DNA from: an uncultured Lachnospiraceae bacterium | GTDB taxonomy: Bacteria; Bacillota; Clostridia; Lachnospirales; Lachnospiraceae | Length of the DNA stretch: 40,384 bases | Direction of reading: 5' to 3' | Assembly (NCBI GenBank): GCA_947174505.1 | Contig: CAMWJF010000038.1 | Span: forward strand, 1-40,384 | Program-made: the position numbers and the translations under genes | In this document: positions 33,291 to 40,332 of the stretch, piece after piece | Numbering within the stretch: the first letter of the stretch is position 1 | Layout of the letters: every line of letters begins with the position of its first letter | Notes under the pieces: model-generated | The model's database searches: none | What the model was told of the DNA's origin: nothing | What the model saw: the letters and a program-made list of their open reading frames with translations, nothing else

Positions 33291-35045
33291 ATGGATATCT
33301 TTCATATTTTGACATTGGCAGGCGGCCTGAGCCTGTTCCTGTTCGGCATGAGCGTGATGAGCGAAGCGCTGGAACGGCGCGCGGAGGGGAGTTTAAAGCT
33401 GCTCCTTGCCAGACTGACCCAGAATAAAACCGCAGGCTTCCTGACCGGGCTCATCGTCACCGCCGTAATCCAGAGCTCTTCCGCCGCTACCGTTATGGTG
33501 GTAGGCTTCGTCAATTCCGGCGTAATGACTTTAAAACAGGCCATCAACGTCATTATGGGTGCAAACGTAGGCACCACCGTCACCGCATGGCTTCTGAGCT
33601 TAAGCGGCATTTCCAGCGACAATCTTTTTATACGGATGCTCAAGCCCACTTCTTTCACGCCCATTCTGGCAACGGCCGGCATTCTTCTTTTCATGTTCGG
33701 AAAAACCAGCAAGAAAAAGGATTCCGGCACGATCCTGCTGGGCTTTGCCACCCTGATGTTCGGTATGGACACCATGTCCGGCGCCGTATCAGGGCTTGCC
33801 GACGTGCCTGCGTTCAGGCAGATGTTTATTCTGTTTCAAAACCCGGTTCTCGGCATTATCGTAGGCGCCGTGCTGACAGCGGTGATCCAGTCGAGCTCCG
33901 CCTCCGTCGGCATCCTGCAGGCGCTCGCGTCCACAGGACAGGTTTCCTACGGCGCAGCCATGCCCATTATTATGGGACAGAACATCGGTACCTGCGCCAC
34001 GGCGATGCTCTCCTCCTTCGGCACTACCAAAAATGCCAGGCGGGCGGCAGTTGTCCACCTTTCCTTTAATATATTGGGCACCCTGATCCTGCTCCTTGCC
34101 TTTCTTCCCATATCCCTGTTTGTGAAGCCCGCGCTGCTGGATGAGCCGACATCCCTGTTCGGCATCGCCCTCACCCATTCCGCCTTCAATATTTTATGCA
34201 CGCTTCTGCTCCTTCCCACCTCCTCCCTTCTGGAAAGGCTGGCGGTGAGACTCGTACCCGACGCCCAGACGGAAGAAAGGACTCCCGAGCTTGACGATCG
34301 TCTCCTAGCCGCGCCTCATATAGCGCTGGACAGATGCTATACGCTGGTAAGGGAAATGGCGGAAATTTCCACCTCCTCTCTGAAAAACGGGATGAAGCTG
34401 CTTACCCATTACGATAAGCAGACGGCAAAGGAAGTCAAAGAGTCGGAGGAAAAATGCGATCACTATGAAGATATTTTGGGAACCTACCTTGTGAAGCTGA
34501 GCAATTATCAGATGAGCGATGCCGACAGCGGAATCGTTTCCATGATGTTAAAAGTAATTGGCGATCTGGAACGGATTTCCGACCACAGTGTCAATATATT
34601 AAAATCCGCGGAAGAATTAAGGGAAAAAAGGATGCAGTTCACCCCCGAAGCCATAAAAGAACTGGAAGTGCTTTGCAGTGCCGTCTCCGAAATCATGACA
34701 CTCTCCTGTACCGCATTTGTGCAGAATGATCTGGATTTATCGAGAAATATAGAACCTTTGGAACAGGTTATTGACGACTTGAAGGAAGAGATGAGAAACG
34801 CCCATGTTGTCCGGCTGAAAAAAGGCACCTGCTCCATAGAAACGGGCTTTATCTGGCTGGATCTGCTCACCAATCTGGAAAGGGCTGCAGACCACTGCTC
34901 CAACATCGCCATCTGTATCGTGGACACTGCTGGAAACAGCATGAATCTGCACCACTCCCTTTCCGTTATGAAGGAGGAAAGCCCTTATTACAAAAGCCAG
35001 TATGCCTTCTACTCCGAAAAATATGTACTGCCGGAGACTACCTGA
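33291..35045 (+). CDS. Na/Pi cotransporter family protein with PhoU-like C-terminal domain
   Basis: A 584-residue membrane protein. It contains two inverted repeats each with a QSSSA motif (residues 61-65 and 200-204), the signature of NptA-type sodium/phosphate cotransporters, in an N-terminal part of eight to nine helices up to about residue 330. The C-terminal 240 residues are soluble and PhoU-like (LKNGMKLLTHYDKQTAKEVKESEEKCDHYEDIL ... IGDLERISDHSVNILK ... NLERAADHCSNIAICIVD). It would take up phosphate, with the tail sensing or regulating. GGAGG lies 11 nt before the ATG. The last bases overlap the end of the convergent reductase gene by 8 nt. Confidence 0.9.
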   Translation: MDIFHILTLAGGLSLFLFGMSVMSEALERRAEGSLKLLLARLTQNKTAGFLTGLIVTAVIQSSSAATVMVVGFVNSGVMTLKQAINVIMGANVGTTVTAWLLSLSGISSDNLFIRMLKPTSFTPILATAGILLFMFGKTSKKKDSGTILLGFATLMFGMDTMSGAVSGLADVPAFRQMFILFQNPVLGIIVGAVLTAVIQSSSASVGILQALASTGQVSYGAAMPIIMGQNIGTCATAMLSSFGTTKNARRAAVVHLSFNILGTLILLLAFLPISLFVKPALLDEPTSLFGIALTHSAFNILCTLLLLPTSSLLERLAVRLVPDAQTEERTPELDDRLLAAPHIALDRCYTLVREMAEISTSSLKNGMKLLTHYDKQTAKEVKESEEKCDHYEDILGTYLVKLSNYQMSDADSGIVSMMLKVIGDLERISDHSVNILKSAEELREKRMQFTPEAIKELEVLCSAVSEIMTLSCTAFVQNDLDLSRNIEPLEQVIDDLKEEMRNAHVVRLKKGTCSIETGFIWLDLLTNLERAADHCSNIAICIVDTAGNSMNLHHSLSVMKEESPYYKSQYAFYSEKYVLPETT

Positions 35046-35655
35046 CAAAATTGGTTCTCTGGAAAGGCTCCTTCTCCGGCAGGCCGAAGGTTTCCTTCCC
35101 GAGCGCAATGCTCTTCATCAGGAAAGTCATATTCCTCGCAAGCGTACGCATGGTCTGCAGCCCCTCCGCGTCCTGCGCCGCCTCACCCTGCAGCCTCCCG
35201 TGAACGCTGTTCCAGTACTGGCTGGACGCAACAGGCATACCGCAGATCGTAAAATACTTGTTCATCTCATCAAAGGTCGCCGACAGGCCGCCACGCCTTG
35301 CCACAACAACGCTTGCCCCTACCTTCATGGCCTTATCAAAGGACGTGCTGTAAAACAGTCTGTCTAAAAAAGAAATCAGCGTGCCGTTAGCGGAGGCATA
35401 GTAAACCGGGGAAGCGATCACCAGCCCGTCGCAGGCCTCAAACTTCGGCGCCGTCTCATTCACCGCGTCTTCAAAAACACATTTCCCTTTCTCCGCACAG
35501 GAATTGCAGGCGATACAGCCGCGGATATCCTGATTTCCAATCTGAATGGTTTCCGTCTCCACACCCTCCGCCGCAAAGATCTGCGCCATCTCCTTTAAGG
35601 CAATGGATGTGTTGCCGCCCACACGCGGACTTCCGTTGATCATAAGCACTTTCAT
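35038..35655 (-). CDS. NADPH-dependent FMN reductase / flavodoxin-fold oxidoreductase
   Basis: A 205-residue flavodoxin-like protein. The N-terminal FMN-phosphate motif is INGSPRVGGNTSIAL, followed by CIACNSCAEKGKCVFEDAV, a cysteine cluster typical of the iron-sulfur flavoprotein branch (likely Cys51, Cys54, Cys57 and Cys63), and GLVIASPVYYASANGTLISFLDR. It probably reduces quinone-like or FMN substrates. The start is ATG 35655, with GGAGG 8 nt upstream; the frame extends to 35670 without support. It is convergent with the Na/Pi gene. Confidence 0.88.
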   Translation of the reverse strand: MKVLMINGSPRVGGNTSIALKEMAQIFAAEGVETETIQIGNQDIRGCIACNSCAEKGKCVFEDAVNETAPKFEACDGLVIASPVYYASANGTLISFLDRLFYSTSFDKAMKVGASVVVARRGGLSATFDEMNKYFTICGMPVASSQYWNSVHGRLQGEAAQDAEGLQTMRTLARNMTFLMKSIALGKETFGLPEKEPFQRTNFVR

Positions 35656-35727
35656 TGCATTTTCCTCCATTCTTTTTCCTGTTATCCGTTTCCTGTCCCA
35701 GACTTAAAACCGACCATATTTTATGAA

Positions 35728-36003
35728 TCACTGCTTTTTCGCTATTGGAACAATCTGTAAAGTATATCCCAACGGTGTCAATATTCTTAACAGGCTGTCA
35801 ATTTGAGGAGAGTGAACAGACGATTCCATTCTGGCGATGACTGGTTGTTTGACGTTACACATTTCCGCCAGCTGGGACTGTGTAAGCCCTTTTTCTTCCC
35901 TTATCTTAATCATTGTACGGATTAAATCTTTTTCCAACTCAATAGCATTTAAGTCTTCCTGACTCAAAGACAGATCGCTTTTTAATTCATTCCATGTAAG
36001 CAT
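35728..36003 (-). CDS. HigA-type antitoxin, XRE helix-turn-helix
   Basis: A 91-residue protein with a helix-turn-helix in the C-terminal two-thirds: IRTMIKIREEKGLTQSQLAEMCNVKQPVIARMESSVHSP. The N-terminal ELKSDLSLSQEDLNAIELEKDLI is typical of HigA-like antitoxins paired with RelE-like toxins. The start at 36003 has AAAGGA 9 nt upstream; the first ATG at 36012 has no spacing. It follows the toxin gene with overlapping stop/start context, the order toxin-antitoxin typical of higBA. It should bind the palindrome at 36388-36407 to repress the pair. Confidence 0.88.
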   Translation of the reverse strand: MLTWNELKSDLSLSQEDLNAIELEKDLIRTMIKIREEKGLTQSQLAEMCNVKQPVIARMESSVHSPQIDSLLRILTPLGYTLQIVPIAKKQ

Positions 36004-36004
36004 A

Positions 36005-36364
36005 TCAACCATTCCTTTCCAAATAATCCGCTAAATTTTTCTTGGCCTGTTCTAACTCCCTTTTCGGAGTTTTCTGTGTCTTTTTGATAAAATGGTGCAG
36101 TATGATAAATTTATTATCTCTGTAATATGCATAAAGCAGCCTGTTCCTCAATGGCCTGAGTTCCCAAATCTCGCCTTCTAAATGCTTGGTAACTGGTTCT
36201 CCAACCCTTGTACCAAATTCTTCAAGCAAATCCAAATAAGCTACAACTTTGTTAAAATTGATGCGACTTTCTTTGTTCGTAAAAGACTTTCGGTTAAGTT
36301 CCTTGATAAAATCTGCAATTTCGGATTTTCCATTTCTATCTTCGTAAAATTCTATCTCGTACAT
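36005..36364 (-). CDS. HigB/RelE-type toxin
   Basis: A 119-residue protein of the phage-derived Gp49-like/HigB group: EIEFYEDRNGKSEIADFIKELN ... GTRVGEPVTKHLEGEIWELRPLRNRLLYAYYRDNKFIILHHFIKKTQKTPKREL. The final basic block (KKTQKTPKRELEQA) and the Arg-rich ELRPLRNR segment match mRNA-interferase toxins. AAGGGA precedes the ATG. It is first in the operon, with its promoter and operator upstream. Confidence 0.88.
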   Translation of the reverse strand: MYEIEFYEDRNGKSEIADFIKELNRKSFTNKESRINFNKVVAYLDLLEEFGTRVGEPVTKHLEGEIWELRPLRNRLLYAYYRDNKFIILHHFIKKTQKTPKRELEQAKKNLADYLERNG

Positions 36365-36386
36365 ACTATTCCCTTATCTCACTCAA

Positions 36387-36415
36387 ATTATAGCAAATTT
36401 GCTATAAACATACAA
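36387..36415 (-). promoter_or_regulatory. higBA-type promoter with palindromic operator
   Basis: TTGTAT (36410-36415) and perfect TATAAT (36387-36392) with a 17-nt spacer. The 20-bp perfect palindrome TTATAGCAAA/TTTGCTATAA at 36388-36407 covers most of the spacer and the -10, ideal for repression by the antitoxin. Confidence 0.8.
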
Positions 36416-36465
36416 CAGCAGATTTGCCACTTTCAATTTTTCTTCAACCACCTCATTCAGGTAAA

Positions 36466-37077
36466 TTAACAGTCTGCAAAATATTTACGCCGCAGTTTCT
36501 TTGAAAGTTTCTGCCTATTTTTACTTTCCGTTTTACGAACCGCCCTCTTCTGCGAAATAAAAACAAAATAACCGTTCTCTTCTATTACTTTAACTCCCCC
36601 AAAGACAGATTGCAACTTATTCTTATACCATTGATATCTTTTAGTAACCATAACCATACTTCCGCCATACTTTAAATGACGGAATCCCTCTTCAATGAAT
36701 TTCTTCGGCACGCTGAAATCCGCATGATAGGGAGGATTTGATAAAATCAGATCAAACTCCCGCTCCGTGACAGACGCAAGGCCATCGCTTTGAAAAACAT
36801 GGATGCCCGGCAGACTGTTATATTCGGCATTCCTTTTTGCAAACACAACCGCAAGAGGATCGATATCCGTCATCGTGACATTCTCTGCCCCTGTAACATG
36901 CGCGGCATATATGCCGACTGCGCCATATCCGCATCCCAGATCCAATACCTTCTGCCCTGGCTGAAATTCCACGTTTGACACCATAGCCAGTGTCCCTTTA
37001 TCCATGTGATTTGGAGAAAACAGAGAATGGTCGGTATCCATTTGAAAACTTATTCCGTTAATCGTACATGCTATCAT
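36466..37077 (-). CDS. RsmC/RlmG-like class I methyltransferase
   Basis: A 203-residue SAM-dependent methyltransferase ('small' domain). Motif I is VLDLGCGYGAVGIYAA, motif II TDIDPLAV, and the catalytic motif NPPYH follows LILSN, typical of N2-guanine rRNA methyltransferases. The N-terminal part of long RsmC/RlmG enzymes is absent, as in many Firmicute homologues. The C-terminus is very basic (KTESKNRQKLSKKLRRKYF), fitting RNA binding. It begins inside the last codons of the upstream kinase-fusion gene (20-nt overlap). Confidence 0.87.
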   Translation of the reverse strand: MIACTINGISFQMDTDHSLFSPNHMDKGTLAMVSNVEFQPGQKVLDLGCGYGAVGIYAAHVTGAENVTMTDIDPLAVVFAKRNAEYNSLPGIHVFQSDGLASVTEREFDLILSNPPYHADFSVPKKFIEEGFRHLKYGGSMVMVTKRYQWYKNKLQSVFGGVKVIEENGYFVFISQKRAVRKTESKNRQKLSKKLRRKYFADC

Positions 37078-38278
37078 ATCGTACCTTCAGAAAAGCTTCC
37101 CCAGCGTCTTTGGCAAATGCACGAATATCACTCTCGCAGTTTTGTATCAGGCGGAAAATCCGGCAGGCGTCTCCGGCGCGTTTTGTATCTTTCACACGGA
37201 CAAAATACGCCGCGCATAGCATTTCGATACATTCCATCACGCAGGGGATTGCCATTTTCTCTTTTGCGGAAAGGCGGCAGATGCTTCCATATCCGGCAAT
37301 GACTGCTTTCACATTTGCAAGCCATTCCTCCTTCGTGAAAACGTCGTCCGTCTCCTCTGATAACAGTCCTGTCAGGAAATAACAGATATCAAATATTCTT
37401 ATGTTCCTCTGGCTCAGGTCAAAATCAATATAACCCGACAGCTCCCCTCCGCAGAACAAGAAATTCCCAAAATGAACGTCCCTGTGAATCAGCTGCCTTG
37501 GCAGTTCATCATACACGGCCTCCAGCGCCTCCACTGCCTTTCCATATTCTTCCTCCCCGACAATCTGCCATTCATTGTGGCAAAATACTTCCCGCACCCA
37601 TCCTTTCATCTCTTTTAACAGACTGTTATCCCAAAATTCCATTTCCTTTTCACATTTGACAAACGCCCTGTGCAGCCGGGCAATCGCACAGCCCATTTTA
37701 TACGCCGTTGCCTGATCCTTCCTGTCGGAAATGTTACTCCCCTGCAATTTTCTTGACATGAGGAAATAAGCGTCTTCATGCACGGCATAGTTTTCCCCGC
37801 TTTGCGCAGGGACAATGTCCGCCACAGGAATCCCGCATTCAGACAGTATCGTCATTATTTTACTGTTTCTTTCTATCTGTTCCCTGTCATCATATCTTTT
37901 TATGACATAAAAACCGTTGATTTCCCATGCGGAGGAATAGATCTGCACGATCTGCCTGTTCTCTATTCCCCATGCGGGCAGAATCTGTTCTATGGTCTCT
38001 TTCATTTTCTGATACCCCGTCTTTTCCTTTGCAATAATTCTTCTGACGCTTGACTCCGACAAGTGAAAGATCCTGCCAAGCTGTCTGTTCGTTCTTCCCT
38101 CAAGGTGCATTACATATATACGCCTGTTTCGTTTCTCCAGCTCAGTTTTATAGACAGTCTGACGGATTTCCCTGCGCCCACTGTCCTTCGGTATATACAG
38201 ATAACCGCCCTGATAATATTCCTGAATCATTGCACATAATTCTTCTGGCAAGACATCATTTGCATTCGCATATTTCAT
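37058..38278 (-). CDS. fusion: CD3324-like helix-turn-helix domain plus APH-type phosphotransferase
   Basis: A 406-residue protein. Residues 1-90 match the CD3324/Mor-like small DNA-binding family: NDVLPEELCAMIQEYYQGGYLYIPKD, then RNRRIYVMHLEGRTNRQLGRIFHLSESSVRRII. Residues 100-400 form an aminoglycoside/choline-kinase-like fold with catalytic loop IHRDVHFGNFLF and metal site YIDFDLSQRN; the HxDxxxxN and D motifs are intact, so it should be an active kinase. GGGAGG precedes the ATG. The joined domains suggest a regulator whose kinase part binds or phosphorylates a small metabolite, or simply an enzyme with a DNA tether; neither is shown. The promoter has no -35, being covered by a 43-bp dyad. 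Confidence 0.82.
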   Translation of the reverse strand: MKYANANDVLPEELCAMIQEYYQGGYLYIPKDSGRREIRQTVYKTELEKRNRRIYVMHLEGRTNRQLGRIFHLSESSVRRIIAKEKTGYQKMKETIEQILPAWGIENRQIVQIYSSAWEINGFYVIKRYDDREQIERNSKIMTILSECGIPVADIVPAQSGENYAVHEDAYFLMSRKLQGSNISDRKDQATAYKMGCAIARLHRAFVKCEKEMEFWDNSLLKEMKGWVREVFCHNEWQIVGEEEYGKAVEALEAVYDELPRQLIHRDVHFGNFLFCGGELSGYIDFDLSQRNIRIFDICYFLTGLLSEETDDVFTKEEWLANVKAVIAGYGSICRLSAKEKMAIPCVMECIEMLCAAYFVRVKDTKRAGDACRIFRLIQNCESDIRAFAKDAGEAFLKVRYDSMYD

Positions 38279-38323
38279 CGGTACCTCCCTGCCACAGCAT
38301 CAAACAGCGATTCTCCTCACGCT

Positions 38324-38329
38324 ATTATA
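38324..38329 (-). promoter_or_regulatory. -10 element of the kinase-fusion gene
   Basis: A perfect TATAAT on the minus strand. The expected -35 position, with 17-nt spacing, is 38347-38352, which reads ACCGAT: no match to consensus, but the first six bases of the 43-bp dyad. The promoter may depend on a factor bound to that dyad. Confidence 0.5.
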
Positions 38330-38346
38330 GCAGCCCTGAAACGCAT

Positions 38347-38389
38347 ATCGGTGACTATATTTGATTCTGTATCAAACATAATCACCGAT
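38347..38389. promoter_or_regulatory. 43-bp imperfect dyad
   Basis: Two 19-nt arms (38347-38365 and 38371-38389) are complementary at 17 positions around a 5-nt centre TCTGT. Perfect parts are ATCGGTGA/TCACCGAT and TTTGAT/ATCAAA. It begins at the -35 position of the kinase-fusion promoter and ends in the stop codon of the small frame to the right, so it could be an operator, a hairpin terminator for that frame, or both. No T run follows on the minus strand. Confidence 0.65.
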
Positions 38390-38670
38390 TACAATTTACC
38401 ATATACACATAATCTAAACGTTCTTTCCTTATATACCGCATGTCCCGGCTGACGGCACGGACGCTTCCCCGCATCCTCTTTCACCAGTTCTATCACCAAC
38501 GCCATACTGATCGCTGAAATATACCCGGTCTCTTCTTCATACCTGTTTAAGTCTTCTGTCTTTGCCTGCCCGAATCCGTTGATCTTTACAATTTTCCCAT
38601 TTCCAGGCTTCCTCAAAAACGTATTTCCCCAATGTAAGCATTTTATCTTTCCTGTTCCATGCACAGTCAT
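38389..38670 (-). CDS. small protein of unknown function (uncertain)
   Basis: An open frame of 93 codons beginning inside a 24-bp repeat. The middle portion (KIVKINGFGQAKTEDLNRYEEETGYISAISMALVIELVKEDAG) looks like a real protein; the ends are less convincing. The ATG at 38670 has no ribosome site. A different frame has AGGAAAG ahead of ATG 38638-38640 but stops after 34 codons. It may be a fragment of a gene interrupted by the neighbouring cassette, or a true small gene starting inside. I do not recognise the family. Confidence 0.35.
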   Translation of the reverse strand: MTVHGTGKIKCLHWGNTFLRKPGNGKIVKINGFGQAKTEDLNRYEEETGYISAISMALVIELVKEDAGKRPCRQPGHAVYKERTFRLCVYGKL

Positions 38671-38674
38671 TTTC
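38651..38674 (-). repeat. 24-bp direct repeat, left copy
   Basis: Begins CCTGTTCCATGCAC and matches 40309-40332 at 23 of 24 positions, in the same orientation. The pair brackets the AlbA_2 gene and the decamer array. The copy lies in the 5' part of the small 93-codon frame. Confidence 0.8.
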
Positions 38675-38731
38675 GATTAACCCTATAAATCACTCCAAAG
38701 CAATGAGTCGTAGAAAACTATCGATCATTCA

Positions 38732-38812
38732 GAGACCTTTAGAGACCCCCTGGAGACCTTTAGTGACCCTTAGAGACCCTTAGAGACCCTTGGAGACCTC
38801 TAAGAACCTTTA
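38732..38812. repeat. tandem array of eight 10-bp units
   Basis: Units with consensus GAGACCYTTA: six of eight keep GAGACC exactly. Unit starts are 38732, 38742 (11 bp), 38753, 38763, 38773, 38783, 38793 and 38803. The last unit overlaps the stop codon of the AlbA_2 gene. The period is close to one helical turn, so bound proteins would line up on one face. No palindromic arms and no spacers, so it is not a CRISPR array. Confidence 0.85.
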
Positions 38813-40297
38813 ATGGATCTTTAACTGATAGTTTGTTGCCGGTCCAGTGCCTTTCCGTTCAAGCATTCCTTTATTCAGCATCTTGTCAATCAATTTTCTC
38901 GTTGCAGATTTCGTCTTGTATCCGCAAATTTCTGTCGCTTTTCCCATATTAATACTTCCGTTCAGCTTAATATATTCTAATATTATTGCTTCTTTTGATA
39001 CAGCCTTAATATGATATGAAACATCACCTTCTTTTCTTAAGTCTACCGCTCCCGGTATATAAACCACCTGTCCCACTTCTAATTTAATTGTGACACGCTC
39101 TGTGCGTAAAGAAAAAACAAATTGCGGATCTTTCCATCCCTGTTCTTTCCATGCTGTTATGATCTTATCTATACCACTTCCAGCTCGTTCACCAACATTC
39201 ACAAAACCAAACATCTTCAAAATACCCGGATTTCTTGGATCACTGCTCCCTCCTGCATAAAATTCCTGTTTAGAAATCCGTATCGTCCCAGGATTAGATA
39301 TCATTATTTCTTTACCCTTTTTAATAATTACAATTCCACGTCGTCCATAATAATTTGCATGTGCAAGTGCATTTGCAACAGCCTCTCCCAACGCCGCATG
39401 TATATCTACTCTGTCCACACGCACTCCGTCCCTGCGATGAACAAATGGTACTGCAATATCATCATCCATACGATTAATAACTTTATGATAAAAGTCAAAC
39501 AAATTTCCACTCCAGTCGCCTTCATCGGAATGTGTCCGAAACAGCCACCGAACAGCTTTATCATCACACTCTTCTCTGTAATCCAGAAAATAATTTGGAA
39601 ATACATCTGTTATCCGATATGCATCCCCCAAAAACAAAAGCCCCGCTACGGTTGGCGATAGCTCACCATTCTTGTTCTTCGCTGCTGCCTTTAGTTTCAT
39701 TAAAAATTCATCGTTTTCCAATGCATTCCAAGGATGCCCTGCATGGAGCTGCTTAAACAGGATTCGATATCCCTTAACAGAATCTTTATTGAATACATCC
39801 AGTCCCATCTCGTCCAACACTTCCGCATCGGCAGCAATATCCCTCTGGTCTGCAAACATAGCCCTGACCGCTTCCTCAGTACAGAGGAAATCCCCCTCAT
39901 AGTCTCTGCGGTATGTTCCCTTCATAGGGTCTGTTCCAAGATATACAGGTTTATCATGCCTGTCCGCTGCCGGTACATCAATTCTTAAAACATTCTTTCC
40001 TCTCAGCTTAACAGGTCTGACATGATGATTCAGAAGTATATTTTTTGACACTTTATTCTGATTGTTGATCACACTCCAGAAATCCTTCTGATATTTAGCT
40101 ATCTGCCTGTCAGTCAATCCATTTACAGTAAAGGAATCCCTATGTTCTTTTACTCCAAGAAGTATTGTACCGCCATCTGTATTTGCAAACGAAGAATATG
40201 TTTCCCATAAGCTATCCGATAAACCGCCTTCAGCAAGCTTGCATTCTCTTTCGCTGTCTTCTGTTAGCTTCAATTCATCTAAAAACTCCTTTTTCAA
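38810..40297 (-). CDS. AlbA_2 / Schlafen-like ATP-binding protein
   Basis: A 495-residue protein. Residues 1-130 are a Schlafen AlbA_2 domain: SERECKLAEGGLSDSLWETYSSFANTDGGTILLGVKE (the E-x-K and N-T-D-G-G motif). Residues 250-400 resemble the RecG-like HATPase_c_4 part, with HAALGEAVANALAHANYYGRRG and NPGTIRISKQEFYAGGSSDPRNPGILKMFGFVNVGERAGSGI (the GERAGSGI loop). The C-terminus is a winged helix (KEAIILEYIKLNGSINMGKATEICGYKTKSATRKLIDKML). It is a regulator or nucleic-acid-acting ATPase; family members are often near defence or mobile regions. The start is TTG 40297 with GGGAGG 7 nt upstream; ATG 40318 would begin inside the flanking repeat. It is the cargo of the repeat-bracketed segment. 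Confidence 0.86.
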   Translation of the reverse strand: MKKEFLDELKLTEDSERECKLAEGGLSDSLWETYSSFANTDGGTILLGVKEHRDSFTVNGLTDRQIAKYQKDFWSVINNQNKVSKNILLNHHVRPVKLRGKNVLRIDVPAADRHDKPVYLGTDPMKGTYRRDYEGDFLCTEEAVRAMFADQRDIAADAEVLDEMGLDVFNKDSVKGYRILFKQLHAGHPWNALENDEFLMKLKAAAKNKNGELSPTVAGLLFLGDAYRITDVFPNYFLDYREECDDKAVRWLFRTHSDEGDWSGNLFDFYHKVINRMDDDIAVPFVHRRDGVRVDRVDIHAALGEAVANALAHANYYGRRGIVIIKKGKEIMISNPGTIRISKQEFYAGGSSDPRNPGILKMFGFVNVGERAGSGIDKIITAWKEQGWKDPQFVFSLRTERVTIKLEVGQVVYIPGAVDLRKEGDVSYHIKAVSKEAIILEYIKLNGSINMGKATEICGYKTKSATRKLIDKMLNKGMLERKGTGPATNYQLKIH

Positions 40298-40308
40298 AAG
40301 GATTCCTC

Positions 40309-40332
40309 CCTGTTCCATGCACCGTCATTTTC
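40309..40332 (-). repeat. 24-bp direct repeat, right copy
   Basis: The partner of 38651-38674 with one mismatch. It lies upstream of the AlbA_2 start and supplies the bases just before its GGGAGG. The last 52 nt of the window beyond it show no gene. Confidence 0.8.

Noticed and set aside
38732..38812. CRISPR array
   Set aside because: Units are only 10 bp, contiguous, with no spacers and no cas genes nearby.
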